Positions 17,678 through 26,294 are shown, counted from the stretch's first letter. The stretch is 64,000 bases of DNA from Comamonadaceae bacterium (GCA_009996515.1 JAACZV010000013.1:1-64000); one strand, 5' to 3'. The notes: a model not told the origin generated them from the letters alone. Program-made: numbers and translations.

Positions 17678-18678
17678 CCCCGACCGCCGCCGCCCACAGC
17701 CCCTGGCGCCTGTCCGTCGCGCCCATGATGGACTGGACGGACCGCCATTGCCGCTATCTGCACCGGCTCATCACGCGCCATACCTTGCTGTACACCGAGA
17801 TGGTGACCACCGGCGCGCTGATCCATGGCGACCAGGGCCGGCACCTGGACTACAACGCCGAGGAGCATCCGGTGGCGCTGCAGCTGGGCGGCAGCGAGCC
17901 GGCCGACCTGGCCGCCTGCGCCAGGCTGGCCCAGCGCTGGGGCTATGACGAGGTCAACCTGAACTGCGGCTGCCCCAGCGAGCGCGTGCAGAAGGGCGCT
18001 TTCGGCGCCTGCCTGATGGCCGAGCCGCAGCTGGTGGCCGACTGCGTGAAGGCCATGCGCGACGCGACGACGCTGCCGGTCACCGTCAAGCACCGCATCG
18101 GCATCGACAGGATAGAGAGCTACGACTTCGTGCGCGACTTCGTCGCCACCGTGGCCGAGGCCGGCTGCGAGGTTTTCATCGTCCATGCCCGCAATGCCTG
18201 GCTGCAAGGCCTGAGCCCGAGGGAGAACCGCGAGATTCCGCCGCTGCGCTATGAGCTGGTGGCGCGGCTCAAGCGCGAGTTCCCGCGCCTCACCATCGCC
18301 ATCAACGGCGGCCTGAAGACGGCCGACGAGATCGAAGCGCAGCTGCAGCAGGTCGACGGCGTCATGGTCGGCCGCGAGGCCTACCACGAGCCCTGGAGCA
18401 TGGCGCGGTGGGACTCGCGCTTCTTCGGCGCCGCCGACCCCGCCGCCAGCCGCGAGCAGGTCGAGGAGCAATGGCTGGCCTATCTGGAGCGCCTGCATGC
18501 CGCCGGCCGCTCCTGGCCGCATGCGATGCGCCACGCGCTGGGGCTGTGGAACGGCACGCCCGGCGCGCGCCGCTGGCGCCAGGTCTGGAGCGACCACCGC
18601 CTCAAGACCCTGGCGCCGCGCGAGGTGGCCAGTCAGGCCACCGCGGCCCGGCTGTCGGGCCTGGCCGTCGCGGCCTGA
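17674..18678 (+). CDS. dusA: tRNA dihydrouridine(20/20a) synthase DusA
   Basis: 334 aa flavoenzyme with TIM-barrel fold. SVAPMMDWTDRHCRY at the N-terminus and NLNCGCPSERVQKGAFGACLM, including the catalytic Cys in GACLM, are diagnostic for DusA. It reduces uridines 20/20a of tRNA D-loops. Overlaps the upstream gene by 4 bases. Confidence 0.95.
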   Translation: MTPTAAAHSPWRLSVAPMMDWTDRHCRYLHRLITRHTLLYTEMVTTGALIHGDQGRHLDYNAEEHPVALQLGGSEPADLAACARLAQRWGYDEVNLNCGCPSERVQKGAFGACLMAEPQLVADCVKAMRDATTLPVTVKHRIGIDRIESYDFVRDFVATVAEAGCEVFIVHARNAWLQGLSPRENREIPPLRYELVARLKREFPRLTIAINGGLKTADEIEAQLQQVDGVMVGREAYHEPWSMARWDSRFFGAADPAASREQVEEQWLAYLERLHAAGRSWPHAMRHALGLWNGTPGARRWRQVWSDHRLKTLAPREVASQATAARLSGLAVAA

Positions 18679-18692
18679 CCTGGGAGCGCGCC

Positions 18693-19271
18693 GTGGACCG
18701 CCTCGGCCTCGGCCCCCTGCTGCCGCCCGACGAGCCGCTGGGCTGCCACAGCTTCGACACGGCGCTGGGCCGCTGCGGCATCGTCTGGAGCGAGCTCGGC
18801 ATCGTCGCCTCGCTGCTGCCCGATGCCGGCCCGGAGCGGCTGCAGCGGCGCCATCCGACGGCCCGGCCGGTCACGGTGCTGCCGGCCCACATCGCCCGGG
18901 CCGTCGACGGCATATGCGCGTTGCTGGCCGGCGAGGTGCGCGACCTGCGCGACATCGTCCTCGACGAGCGCGGCATTCCCGAGTTCCGCCGCCAGGTCCA
19001 TGCGCTGACCCGCGCCATCCCGCCCGGCCAGACCCGCACCTATGGCGAGATCGCCGCGGCGCTGGGGCAGCCCGGCGCCGCGCGCGCCGTGGGCCGCGCC
19101 GAAGGCGACAACCCCTTCCCGCCCATCGTGCCCTGCCATCGGGTCATGGGTGCGGGCGGCGCGCCCACCGGCTTCTCGGCGCCCGGCGGCATCGAGACCA
19201 AGCGGCGCCTGCTGCTCATCGAGGCGCGCGCGGTGGGGCAACTGGCGGGCGACCAGCAGCCGCTGTTCTGA
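18693..19271 (+). CDS. ogt: methylated-DNA--[protein]-cysteine S-methyltransferase
   Basis: 192 aa. Start set to GTG at 18693, which has GGGAG 6 bases upstream and follows dusA by 14 bases; no ATG is nearby. The C-terminal alkyltransferase domain contains IPPGQTRTYGEIAAALG, RAVGRA and the active-site VPCHRV. The domain takes methyl groups from O6-methylguanine irreversibly onto its Cys. The N-terminal ribonuclease-like half (HSFDTALGRCGIVWSELGI) is also present, so this is the Ogt/AdaB form without the Ada regulator domain. Confidence 0.92.
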   Translation: MDRLGLGPLLPPDEPLGCHSFDTALGRCGIVWSELGIVASLLPDAGPERLQRRHPTARPVTVLPAHIARAVDGICALLAGEVRDLRDIVLDERGIPEFRRQVHALTRAIPPGQTRTYGEIAAALGQPGAARAVGRAEGDNPFPPIVPCHRVMGAGGAPTGFSAPGGIETKRRLLLIEARAVGQLAGDQQPLF

Positions 19272-19296
19272 CGCAGCGTCGCGAGACAATCGCGGC

Positions 19297-20550
19297 ATGT
19301 CTTTTGCCTCCCTGGGCCTCTCGCCCGCCCTGCTGCGCGCCGTGCGCGACCAGGGCTACCACGCCCCCACTGCCGTGCAGGCGGCCGCGCTCCCACCCAT
19401 CCTGGCCGGTGCCGACGTGCTGGCCCTGGCGCAGACCGGCTCCGGCAAGACCGCCGCCTTCGCGCTGCCGCTGCTGCAGCGGCTGGTGGCGGCACCGCCG
19501 CGGCCGGGGCCGCGCGCGCTGGTGCTGGCGCCCACCCGCGAGCTGGCCGCGCAGACGGCCCAGCTGCTGCGCGAGCTGGCGGCGCTGCTGCTGCACCGCC
19601 CGCGGGTGGCACTGGCCTTCGGCGGCGTGTCCATCAATCCGCAGCTGATGGCGCTGCGCGGCGGCTGCGACGTGATGGTGGCCACGCCGGGGCGGCTGCT
19701 GGACCTGCTGGACCACAACGGCCTGACGCTTGCCGGCGTCGACTGCCTGGTGCTGGACGAGGCCGACCGGCTGCTCGCCGCCGGCTTTGCCGACGAGTTG
19801 CAGCGCGTGCTGGCGCTGCTGCCGGCGCGGCGCCAGTCGCTGCTGTTCTCCGCCACCTTGCCGCCGGCCGTGCAGGCGCTGGCCGACGCGCTGCTGCGCG
19901 AGCCGGTGCGCATCACGATCGAGGAGGCGCCGCCGCAGATCACGCAGCGCGCCATCCAGCTCGACCGCGCGCAGCGCCTGCCCGCGCTGCGCCAGCTGCT
20001 GCGCGACGCGGGCTGGGCGCGCGTGCTCGTGTTCGTCGCCAGCCGCTACACGGCCGAGCTGGTGTCGGACAAGCTGTTCGCCCACGGCTTCAAGGCCGGC
20101 GTGCTGCACGGCGAGCTCAGCCAGGGCGCGCGGCGCGACGTGCTGGCGGCGCTGAAGGACGGCCGCGTGCAGGTGCTGGTGGCCACCGACGTGGCCGCGC
20201 GCGGGCTGCACATCGAGCAGCTGGACGCCGTCGTCAACTACGAGCTGCCGCGCTCGGCGGCCGACTACACGCACCGCATCGGCCGCACCGGCCGTGCCGG
20301 CGCCAGCGGCGAGGCCGTCAGCTTCATCTGCGCGGACAGCGCGGAGAATGCCGAAAGCCATTTCCGCCTCATCGAGAAACGCCAGGGCCAGCGCGTGCCG
20401 CGCGAGCGGCTGGAAGGCTTCGAGCCCCAGACCGTCGCGACCGAGGCGCAGGCCACGGGCGGCATCAAGAGCGCCACGCGCAAGAGCAAGAAGGACAAGC
20501 TGCGCGAGGCCGCCGCCCGCGCCGCGGAGGGCAGCCACGATGGGCATTGA
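19297..20550 (+). CDS. DEAD-box ATP-dependent RNA helicase, RhlE-like
   Basis: 417 aa. Start at 19297 (MSFASLGLSPALLRAVRDQGY) gives the normal Q-motif distance. Motifs: AQTGSGKT (I), PTRELAAQ (Ia), DEAD in VLDEADRLLAAGF (II), SATLP (III), and HRIGRTGRAG (VI). The C-terminal tail is short and basic (KSATRKSKKDKLR). RhlE-type helicases act in ribosome assembly and RNA decay. ACAATCGCG lies 3-13 bases before the ATG, so the transcript may begin very close to or at the start codon. Overlaps the CYTH gene by 11 bases. Confidence 0.92.
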   Translation: MSFASLGLSPALLRAVRDQGYHAPTAVQAAALPPILAGADVLALAQTGSGKTAAFALPLLQRLVAAPPRPGPRALVLAPTRELAAQTAQLLRELAALLLHRPRVALAFGGVSINPQLMALRGGCDVMVATPGRLLDLLDHNGLTLAGVDCLVLDEADRLLAAGFADELQRVLALLPARRQSLLFSATLPPAVQALADALLREPVRITIEEAPPQITQRAIQLDRAQRLPALRQLLRDAGWARVLVFVASRYTAELVSDKLFAHGFKAGVLHGELSQGARRDVLAALKDGRVQVLVATDVAARGLHIEQLDAVVNYELPRSAADYTHRIGRTGRAGASGEAVSFICADSAENAESHFRLIEKRQGQRVPRERLEGFEPQTVATEAQATGGIKSATRKSKKDKLREAAARAAEGSHDGH

Positions 20551-21004
20551 GATCGAGCGCAAGTTCCTCGTCGCCGGCGACGGCTGGCGCCAGCCGCCCG
20601 AGCGCCAGACGCGCTACTGCCAGGGCTACCTGAGCCGCGACCCGGCGCGCACGGTGCGTGTGCGCCTGGCCGGTGATCACGCCTTTCTGACCATCAAGGG
20701 CGCGACGACGGGCGCCACGCGCGCCGAGTTCGAGTATGAGATTCCCACGGCCGACGCGCAGGCGCTGCTGGCGCTGTGCGACGATCCGGTGGTCGAGAAG
20801 ATCCGCCACCTGTGCGTGGTGGACGGCATGACCTGGGAGGTGGACGAGTTCCTCGGCACGAATGCCGGGCTCGTCGTCGCCGAGATCGAGCTGCAGGCCG
20901 AGGACCAGCCCTTCACGCGCCCGGCCTGGCTGGGTGCCGAGGTGACGGGCGATGCGCGCTATGTGAACGCCAATCTGGCGGTGCGGCCGTTCACCCGCTG
21001 GTGA
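20540..21004 (+). CDS. CYTH domain protein (triphosphate tunnel metalloenzyme family)
   Basis: 154 aa. It starts MGIEIERKFLV, carrying the ExExK signature that coordinates metal in the tunnel. Alternating basic and acidic strand residues follow (RVRLAGDHAFLTIKG, EFEYEIP, WEVDEFLG, AEIELQAED). Short bacterial CYTH proteins of this size are usually triphosphatases acting on inorganic triphosphate or nucleotides. The start lies inside the helicase gene with GGAGG upstream. Confidence 0.92.
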   Translation: MGIEIERKFLVAGDGWRQPPERQTRYCQGYLSRDPARTVRVRLAGDHAFLTIKGATTGATRAEFEYEIPTADAQALLALCDDPVVEKIRHLCVVDGMTWEVDEFLGTNAGLVVAEIELQAEDQPFTRPAWLGAEVTGDARYVNANLAVRPFTRW

Positions 21005-21016
21005 ACGGCGCGGGGC

Positions 21017-22000
21017 TTACCAGGGCGGCGACTCTTCGCTGACGGCCTCGGTCGGCTCCGGCAGAGCGGCCGGGACCGATGCCGGCGCGGGCGCCGCGCC
21101 GGCCGCGAAGTCGTGCTCGCCGCCCAGGCCCTCGATCAGGGCCGGAATCAGCCGGCTCAGCTCGCCGGTGGCGAGCGCGAAGTCGGCGTCGAAGGCCTCG
21201 TCGCCGCTGACGTCGGGCCGGCCCTCGAAGGCCAGCTCCAAGAAGCTGACCTTCTTGATCGCCAGGCCCTCGGTCAGAGTGAACGCGACGCGGTCGCGCC
21301 AGCTCAGTGCCAGCCGCGTCGGCATCTTGCCGCTGGTCAGGTGGGCGCGCACCTCGTCGATGTCGAGGGCGTGGCGCGCGTAGCGCACGACGGACTTCTC
21401 CTCGTCGCTGGCCTTCAGCTCGCACTCGCGCTCGATCTGGAAGCCCTCGGGCGTGACGCCGTCCATCAGCCAGGCGGCCATCACGGCGGCGGGGCTCTCG
21501 GCCGTCTGCACCAGCTGCAGCGACAGCCCGGGGCTGGCCTGGATCAGCAGCGTGACGACCTCGTCCGCGCGGCTGCTCGAGCCGGCATCGACGAACAGCA
21601 GGCCCTGGGCGGGCGCGATCCACACCTGCGTGGACGAGGTCTTGGTGAACGCGCGCGGCAGCAGCTCGTGCTCGGCCTGCTCCTTCAGCTCCTTCTTGGC
21701 CTTCTTGCCGGGCTTGCGGCCGGTCGTCTCCTCGATGTGCTCGGCCAGTTCCTCGACGCGCTCCTGCACCACGGAGGAGGGCAGCAGGCGCTGTTCGCGC
21801 TTGAGCTTGACGAGCCAGTGGCCGTCGATGACCTCGACCAGCGGTGCATGCTCGACGCCGCGCGGCGGCGCCCAGCCCACGGCCAGCGGCTGGGTGGGGG
21901 CGCAGGCGAGAAAGGGCTCCTTGGCGAGCTGTTCGGCGAGCTGGGCGGCGTCGGTCTGCCAGCCTTCGCCGATGCGGTAGGTGATCAGGTTCTTGAACAT
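21017..22000 (-). CDS. rdgC: recombination-associated protein RdgC
   Basis: 327 aa, close to the family's usual ~300 plus a Pro/Ala-rich tail. MFKNLITYRI at the start and the GFQIERECELKA and LALSWRDRVAFTLTEGLAIKK segments are family hallmarks. RdgC forms a ring around DNA and limits RecA-type strand exchange. Monocistronic on the minus strand, convergent with the CYTH gene. Confidence 0.95.
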   Translation of the reverse strand: MFKNLITYRIGEGWQTDAAQLAEQLAKEPFLACAPTQPLAVGWAPPRGVEHAPLVEVIDGHWLVKLKREQRLLPSSVVQERVEELAEHIEETTGRKPGKKAKKELKEQAEHELLPRAFTKTSSTQVWIAPAQGLLFVDAGSSSRADEVVTLLIQASPGLSLQLVQTAESPAAVMAAWLMDGVTPEGFQIERECELKASDEEKSVVRYARHALDIDEVRAHLTSGKMPTRLALSWRDRVAFTLTEGLAIKKVSFLELAFEGRPDVSGDEAFDADFALATGELSRLIPALIEGLGGEHDFAAGAAPAPASVPAALPEPTEAVSEESPPW

Positions 22001-22017
22001 GGGCTCTGGAGAAACGA

Positions 22018-22040
22018 GAAGCCCGCCAGCGGCGGGCTTC
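22018..22040 (-). terminator. 10-bp perfect hairpin upstream of rdgC
   Basis: GAAGCCCGCC pairs with GGCGGGCTTC around a 3-nt loop. On the minus strand it is followed by TCGTTTC. It lies between the frnE-like gene and rdgC and is the best candidate end of the former transcript, though the T tail is poor. It is 18 bases from the rdgC start. Confidence 0.5.
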
Positions 22041-22076
22041 GGGAAGGGGATGGCCTGATTGTCTCAGGTCCGGCCA

Positions 22077-22164
22077 CGGGCCGAGCGCCGGGCCGCCCCA
22101 AGCCGGCCCTCTGGGGCGATGTGCTTGCGGCTCGATGCCGCGAGCATCGCCGTCCCCTCGGGGG
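22077..22164. repeat. dispersed palindromic intergenic repeat, copy A
   Basis: An 88-bp unit nearly identical to 40032-40120 and, shortened, to 29042-29116. It contains a GC-rich arm (CGGGCCGAGCGCCGGGCCG...AAGCCGGCCC) and a long hairpin, GGCGATG-TGCTTGCGGC / GCCGCGAGCA-TCGCC, ending CGTCCCCTCGGGGG. All three copies lie in the same orientation between minus-strand genes. Confidence 0.9.
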
Positions 22165-22167
22165 ACC

Positions 22168-22187
22168 GTCCAAGGCAGGCCTTGGAC
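22168..22187. repeat. perfect 9-bp palindrome next to repeat copy A
   Basis: GTCCAAGGC AG GCCTTGGAC lies directly between repeat copy A and the frnE-like stop codon, flanked by CCCCTCG and CGAGGGG that extend the stem. It is unlike the palindromes next to copy C. Confidence 0.85.
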
Positions 22188-22197
22188 GAGGGGCGCT

Positions 22198-22836
22198 TCA
22201 GGCCTCGGCCATGATCTGCCGCAGCGCCTGCTCGAACACCTCCACCGGCTGCCCGCCCTGGATCAGGTGGCGCTGGTTCACGATGATGGCCGGCACGCTG
22301 CTGATGCCCTGGGCCTGCACCTGCCGCTCGGCCGCCTGCACCTCGGCGGCGTAGCGGTCGCCGGCCAGCAGCTCGCGGGCATCGCCCTCGGGCAGGCCGG
22401 CGGCGGTGGCCAGCTCCAGCAGTACGGCGGCATCCGACACGTTGCGGCCATCGGTGAAATAGGCCTTCAGCAGCGCCAGCTTCAGCGTGCGCTGCACGTC
22501 GCCGCCGAGTTCGCCCGCCCAGTGCAGCAGGCGGTGGGCGTCGCGCGTGTTGTAGATGCGGCTCCGCGCCTCCATGCTGAAGGTGAAGCCCAGCGCCGCG
22601 CCGCGCTCGCGGATGGCCTGGCGCGAGCCGGCCAGCTGGGCCGGGCTGGCGCCGTACTTCTGCGCCAGGTGTTCCTCGATGTCCTGGCCCTCGGGCCCCA
22701 GGTCGGGGTTGAGCTCGAAGGGGTGGAAGTGCAGCTCCAGCGCCAGGCCCTGGATGCGCGCCGCGGCGGCCTCCAGCGAATACAGGCCGATGGCGCACCA
22801 GGGGCAGACGACGTCGGAGATGAAATCGATACGCAT
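22198..22836 (-). CDS. DsbA-family oxidoreductase, FrnE-like
   Basis: 212 aa cytoplasmic thioredoxin-fold protein without a signal peptide. The CxxC motif is C11-P12-W13-C14 near the N-terminus (MRIDFISDVVCPWC) and the cis-Pro loop is ISSVPAIIVN. The FrnE group acts in polyketide biosynthesis or oxidative stress as disulfide isomerase/oxidoreductase. Start at 22836 fits homologues; MPAMRID 9 bases upstream is an alternative and neither has a clear Shine-Dalgarno sequence. Confidence 0.9.
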   Translation of the reverse strand: MRIDFISDVVCPWCAIGLYSLEAAAARIQGLALELHFHPFELNPDLGPEGQDIEEHLAQKYGASPAQLAGSRQAIRERGAALGFTFSMEARSRIYNTRDAHRLLHWAGELGGDVQRTLKLALLKAYFTDGRNVSDAAVLLELATAAGLPEGDARELLAGDRYAAEVQAAERQVQAQGISSVPAIIVNQRHLIQGGQPVEVFEQALRQIMAEA

Positions 22837-22933
22837 GGCCGGCATTGTCCGCGCAGCCGCCAAGGCCCGCGCGAGACAGGTCCATGCGGTCTGCGGGTAC
22901 AAGCATGACCTGCCGACTTCATGGAGATCCCGG

Positions 22934-23821
22934 ATGACCGATGCCGCCGCCTACACCCCGCCCAAGGTCTGGACCTGGAACCGCGCCAGCGGCGGCCGCT
23001 TCGCCAGCATCAACCGCCCGGTGGCCGGCGCCACGCATGAGCAGGCGCTGCCGGTGGGGCGGCATCCGCTGCAGCTGTACTCGCTGGGCACGCCCAACGG
23101 CGTCAAGGTCACCGTGATGCTGGAGGAGCTGCTGGCCCTGGGCCACGAGGGCGCGGAGTACGACGCCTGGCTGATCCGCATCAACGAGGGCCAGCAGTTC
23201 GGCAGCGGCTTCGTCGCGGTCAACCCCAACTCCAAGATCCCGGCGCTGCTGGACCGCAGCGGGCCGCAAGCCGTGCGGGTGTTCGAGTCGGGCGCCATCC
23301 TGATGTATCTGTCGGAGAAGTTCGGTGGCGCCTTCCTGCCCCATCCCTCGGTGAACGGGGGCGCGGCGCGGGCCGAGGCCTTGAGCTGGCTGTTCTGGCA
23401 AATGGGCAGCGCGCCCTTCCTGGGTGGCGGCTTCGGGCATTTCTATGCCTATGCGCCGACCAAGCAGGAGTACCCCATCGACCGCTATGCGATGGAGGTC
23501 AAGCGTCAGCTGGACGTGCTGGACCGCCGCCTGGCCGAGCAGCCCTACGTGGCCGGTGACAGCTACACGATCGCGGACATGGCGATCTGGCCCTGGTACG
23601 GCGCGCTGGCCAAGGGCCAGCTGTATGGCGCGGGCGAATTCCTGTCGGTACACGAGTACGGCCACGTCATCCGCTGGGCCGACGAGATCGCCCGCCGCCC
23701 GGCCGTGCAGCGTGGCCGCAAGGTCAACCGCACCTTCGGCGAGCCGGCCAGCCAGCTGCACGAGCGCCACGACGCGAGCGACTTCGACACCCAGACTCAG
23801 GACAAGGTGGCTGCCCCATGA
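22934..23821 (+). CDS. yghU: glutathione-dependent disulfide-bond oxidoreductase, YghU-type GST
   Basis: 295 aa, the longer YghU/YfcG-like Nu-class size. The N-terminal extension (YTPPKVWTWNRASGGRFASINRPVAGAT) is diagnostic for YghU. The thioredoxin domain follows (LYSLGTPNGVKVTVMLEEL, with NPNSKIPALLD around the cis-Pro and FESGAILMYL), then the all-helical domain. The family reduces disulfides using two bound glutathiones. Overlaps the next GST gene by 4 bases. Confidence 0.93.
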   Translation: MTDAAAYTPPKVWTWNRASGGRFASINRPVAGATHEQALPVGRHPLQLYSLGTPNGVKVTVMLEELLALGHEGAEYDAWLIRINEGQQFGSGFVAVNPNSKIPALLDRSGPQAVRVFESGAILMYLSEKFGGAFLPHPSVNGGAARAEALSWLFWQMGSAPFLGGGFGHFYAYAPTKQEYPIDRYAMEVKRQLDVLDRRLAEQPYVAGDSYTIADMAIWPWYGALAKGQLYGAGEFLSVHEYGHVIRWADEIARRPAVQRGRKVNRTFGEPASQLHERHDASDFDTQTQDKVAAP

Positions 23822-24447
23822 TGACGCTCTACGACTGCGCCACCGCGCCCAGCCCGCGCCGTGCGCGCATCCTGCTCGCCGAGAAGGGCGCGCCGCACCA
23901 GACCGTGCAGGTGGACCTGCGCGGCGGCGAGCAGCTGGGCGAGGCCTTCCGCCGCATCAACCCGCAGTGCACGGTGCCGGCGCTGGTGACGGACGAAGGC
24001 TCCGTGCTGACCGACAACGCGGCCATCGCGGCCTATGTGGAGGCGCGCTGGCCCGAACCGCCGCTGCTGGGCCGCACGCCGCTGGACAAGGCCCAGATCG
24101 CCGGCTGGCAGTGGCGTGTCGAGTTCGAGGGCTTGATGGCGATCGCCGAGGCCTTGCGCAACAGCAGCCCGGCCATGGCCAACCGCGCGCTGCCGGGGCC
24201 GGTGGACTATGCGCAGATCCCGGCGCTGGCCGAGCGCGGGCTGGCGCGCCTGCAGCGCTTCTTCGCGGCACTGGACCAGCATCTGGCCGGGCGCGACTTC
24301 ATCGCGGCCGAGCAGTTCAGCATCGCCGACATCACGGCCGTCGTCGCGCTGGACTTCGCGCGTGCCGTCAAGTTCAGGCCCGGCGACGAGCATCCGCACC
24401 TGCAGCGCTGGCGCGCGGCGATGCAGGCGCGCGGCACCATGGGCTGA
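23818..24447 (+). CDS. glutathione S-transferase family protein
   Basis: 209 aa with the two-domain GST layout. MTLYDCATAPSPRRARILLAEKG is the first strand-helix, QCTVPALV the cis-Pro loop, TDNAAIAAYVE the gamma-glutamyl contact, and DFIAAEQFSIADITAVVALDF the C-terminal N-capping box region. Substrate unknown. Translationally coupled to yghU, so the two probably work in the same thiol or detoxification response. Confidence 0.92.
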   Translation: MMTLYDCATAPSPRRARILLAEKGAPHQTVQVDLRGGEQLGEAFRRINPQCTVPALVTDEGSVLTDNAAIAAYVEARWPEPPLLGRTPLDKAQIAGWQWRVEFEGLMAIAEALRNSSPAMANRALPGPVDYAQIPALAERGLARLQRFFAALDQHLAGRDFIAAEQFSIADITAVVALDFARAVKFRPGDEHPHLQRWRAAMQARGTMG

Positions 24448-24559
24448 GCTTGACCGTGGCGCTATTGCGGTGCAACAATCGCGCCCGTTTCAACAGCGGA
24501 GTCCGTGCGTGGACAGTGCCAGTCGATCTGCGATGCGAGCCGGGATGGCCGCCGCCCCT

Positions 24560-24594
24560 CTGACGCGCTGACGCCGACTCCGGCGGCGCGTCAG
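24560..24594. other. intergenic hairpin in the 24448-24714 gap
   Basis: CTGACGCGC pairs with GCGCGTCAG across a 17-nt loop with further internal pairing. The 267-bp gap between the GST gene and the small ORF at 24715 also holds AACAATCGCG (24474-24483), a possible -10 box for the downstream genes. No convincing gene is seen in it on either strand. Confidence 0.4.
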
Positions 24595-24714
24595 CGCCGC
24601 AGGCTCCCTCTGGTCCCCCGGGGCCACCCCTGACTCCCATCGCTTCCAGGCTTCGGCGAACCCGCCGAGGCAGGCCGTGCCGCGCACGAACCCGTCCAGC
24701 ATCTGGAGGCGTTC

Positions 24715-24885
24715 ATGCCAACCCCGACTTCGCCCAGCAAGCCGCTCGCGGCAGCGCCCGTCCCCTCGCGGGATGAGGCCTTGCGCGCGCTGCTGCGGCT
24801 CGAGCAGCTCACTCCGTGGACGACCCGCCGGCTGCGCAGCGCGCTGCTGCAGCCGCCGATGCCGTCCGGCCCCTCATCGCTCTGA
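24715..24885 (+). CDS. small hypothetical protein, 56 aa
   Basis: ATG at 24715 is preceded by GGAGG with a 6-base spacer. The product begins with a Pro/Ser/Ala-rich segment (MPTPTSPSKPLAAAPVPS), then a basic helix-like part (RDEALRALLRLEQLTPWTTRRLRSALL), then a Pro/Ser tail. It has no signal peptide or membrane segment. First of three closely spaced frames, each with a good ribosome binding site, leading into the exported protein at 25042. Coding status is an inference from the ribosome binding site and spacing. Confidence 0.4.
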   Translation: MPTPTSPSKPLAAAPVPSRDEALRALLRLEQLTPWTTRRLRSALLQPPMPSGPSSL

Positions 24886-24901
24886 CCGCCCAGGAGGCTC
24901 C

Positions 24902-25003
24902 ATGGATCCCGACCCGAGTCGGCGCTCCGGCGCCGCCCCTTCCGCAGCTCTTTCTTCCCTCACGACGCGCAGCCCGGCGCGCCGCCTGCCCCGCCATTGC
25001 TGA
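24902..25003 (+). CDS. possible 33-residue protein
   Basis: AGGAGG lies 4 bases before the ATG at 24902. The product (starting MDPDPSRRSGAAPSAALSS) is Ser/Arg/Ala-rich and low in complexity. It sits 16 bases after the 56-aa frame and 38 bases before the exported protein. It could be a leader peptide or a chance frame. Confidence 0.25.
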   Translation: MDPDPSRRSGAAPSAALSSLTTRSPARRLPRHC

Positions 25004-25041
25004 AGGTCCGGGGGCGGCTGCGCCTTGCGCAGGAGCACCCC

Positions 25042-25836
25042 ATGCACTTCGCTCTGCTGACCTGGCCCAACAGCGGCCCCGTCCCCGACCTCTTTCCCCA
25101 CGCCGTGGCGCCGCCCGCCCGCCGCACGAGCACCGCGGCCACGCTCTGCGCACCGCTGCGTCGGACGCTGGCCAGCCTGGACGCGCGACTGGCCATCGCC
25201 TGGCTGGCCGCGCTGGCCGGCCTGCTGCTGCCCCTGGGCGGCTGGGCGGCCGGCGGGCATCACGCGGTCGATGACGCCGCCATCCTCGAACCCGGCCAGT
25301 GCCATCTGGAAGCCTGGGCCGAGGCGGCGGGCGGGCACCGGCTGCAACACCTCGGGCCCGCCTGCCATGTGCTGGGCGTCGAGGCCGGCCTGAGCCTGGA
25401 GCACGACGCGGTCGGCGTGCAGGGTGCGGGCCTGCATCTCAAATGGGCCCGGGCGCTGCAGCCCGGGCTGGACGTCGGCCTCGTCTGGGCGGCCGGCTGG
25501 CAGTCCGGCGAGACCCGCTTCGCCGGGCAGACGCTGCTGCTGCCGCTGAGCTGGGTACCGCACGACGACCTGGTGCTGCACCTCAACCTCGGCCGCGAGT
25601 TCCGGCCGCATGGCGCCGACGTGGGCCGTTATGGCGCGGCGCTGGAATGGCGTGTCGCTCCGCGCTGGCAGGCCCTGGCCGAAGGGTGGCGTGACGCGCG
25701 GGGCCCGCAGCGCCGCCTCGGCCTGCGCTACGCGGCCGGCGAGCGCGTCTCGGTCGACCTCAGCCGCGCCCAGGCGCAGGCCGCCTCCCGCAGCGCCTGG
25801 TGGACCCTGGGCCTGAACTGGGCCGTCGGCCGCTAG
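25042..25836 (+). CDS. exported hypothetical protein with beta-strand-rich mature region
   Basis: 264 aa from ATG 25042, chosen because AGGAG lies 6 bases upstream. About 50 residues precede a hydrophobic stretch (AIAWLAALAGLLLPLGGWAAG) that looks like a signal sequence, so a later GTG start near residue 26 is possible. The mature part would begin GGHHAVDDAAILEPGQCHLE. It is rich in alternating hydrophobic/polar strands (HDDLVLHLNLGREF, GAALEWRVAPRWQALAEGW, RRLGLRYAAGERVSVDLS) and ends in an aromatic strand (WWTLGLNWAVGR). This suggests an outer-membrane beta-barrel or surface protein. No family recognised; the GGHH start might bind metal, which is speculation. Confidence 0.65.
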   Translation: MHFALLTWPNSGPVPDLFPHAVAPPARRTSTAATLCAPLRRTLASLDARLAIAWLAALAGLLLPLGGWAAGGHHAVDDAAILEPGQCHLEAWAEAAGGHRLQHLGPACHVLGVEAGLSLEHDAVGVQGAGLHLKWARALQPGLDVGLVWAAGWQSGETRFAGQTLLLPLSWVPHDDLVLHLNLGREFRPHGADVGRYGAALEWRVAPRWQALAEGWRDARGPQRRLGLRYAAGERVSVDLSRAQAQAASRSAWWTLGLNWAVGR

Positions 25837-25910
25837 GCGCCGCCCACCCCGCAAGCTGCTTTCGCCGACGGCAGCTGCCGCAGGCGGGCGGCTGCGGGAG
25901 AATCCGCGGC

Positions 25911-26294
25911 ATGCCGTTTTTCGTCTACGTCAAGGTTCCGCTGGCCGCGGGGCGGGCCCAGCCCATGGCCGGGCTGCACGAGGGCCTGGAGCGCATGCTG
26001 GCCACCCAGGGGCTGGGCGAGCTCGTCAGCTGGGGGCGTTCGCTGTCGCCCACGCCGGCGGCGCGAGGCGGCACGGTCGTCTCTCACCACCGGCTGGACA
26101 TCGAGCTCGTTGACCAGGTCCGCGCGCTGGCGGCGTTGCAGGACGCGCTGGCCGGCCTGGCCGTTCCCGACGGCACCGAGCTGCATTACACCGAGGGTGG
26201 GCTGTCCCTGCAGCGCATCTATGCCGGCGCCCGCTGGGCGGCGGCGACACCCAGCACGGCGACCCATCGCCCGGCGCCCGGCGGGCGCCGCTGA
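25911..26294 (+). CDS. hypothetical protein, 127 aa
   Basis: Start at 25911 (MPFFVYVKVPLAAGRAQPM), with GAGAATCCGCGG directly upstream as a possible -10. Soluble, no signal peptide. The middle (VSHHRLDIELVDQVRALAALQDALAGLAVPDGTELHYTEGG) looks like an alpha/beta domain, and the tail is Ala/Pro/Arg-rich. No family recognised. Convergent with the AstE-like gene, 7 bases between stops. Confidence 0.6.
   Translation: MPFFVYVKVPLAAGRAQPMAGLHEGLERMLATQGLGELVSWGRSLSPTPAARGGTVVSHHRLDIELVDQVRALAALQDALAGLAVPDGTELHYTEGGLSLQRIYAGARWAAATPSTATHRPAPGGRR

Noticed and set aside
24490-24702. 70-codon minus-strand frame in the GST downstream gap
   Set aside because: Arg/Ala-rich with no clear ribosome binding site or conserved feature; most likely chance.
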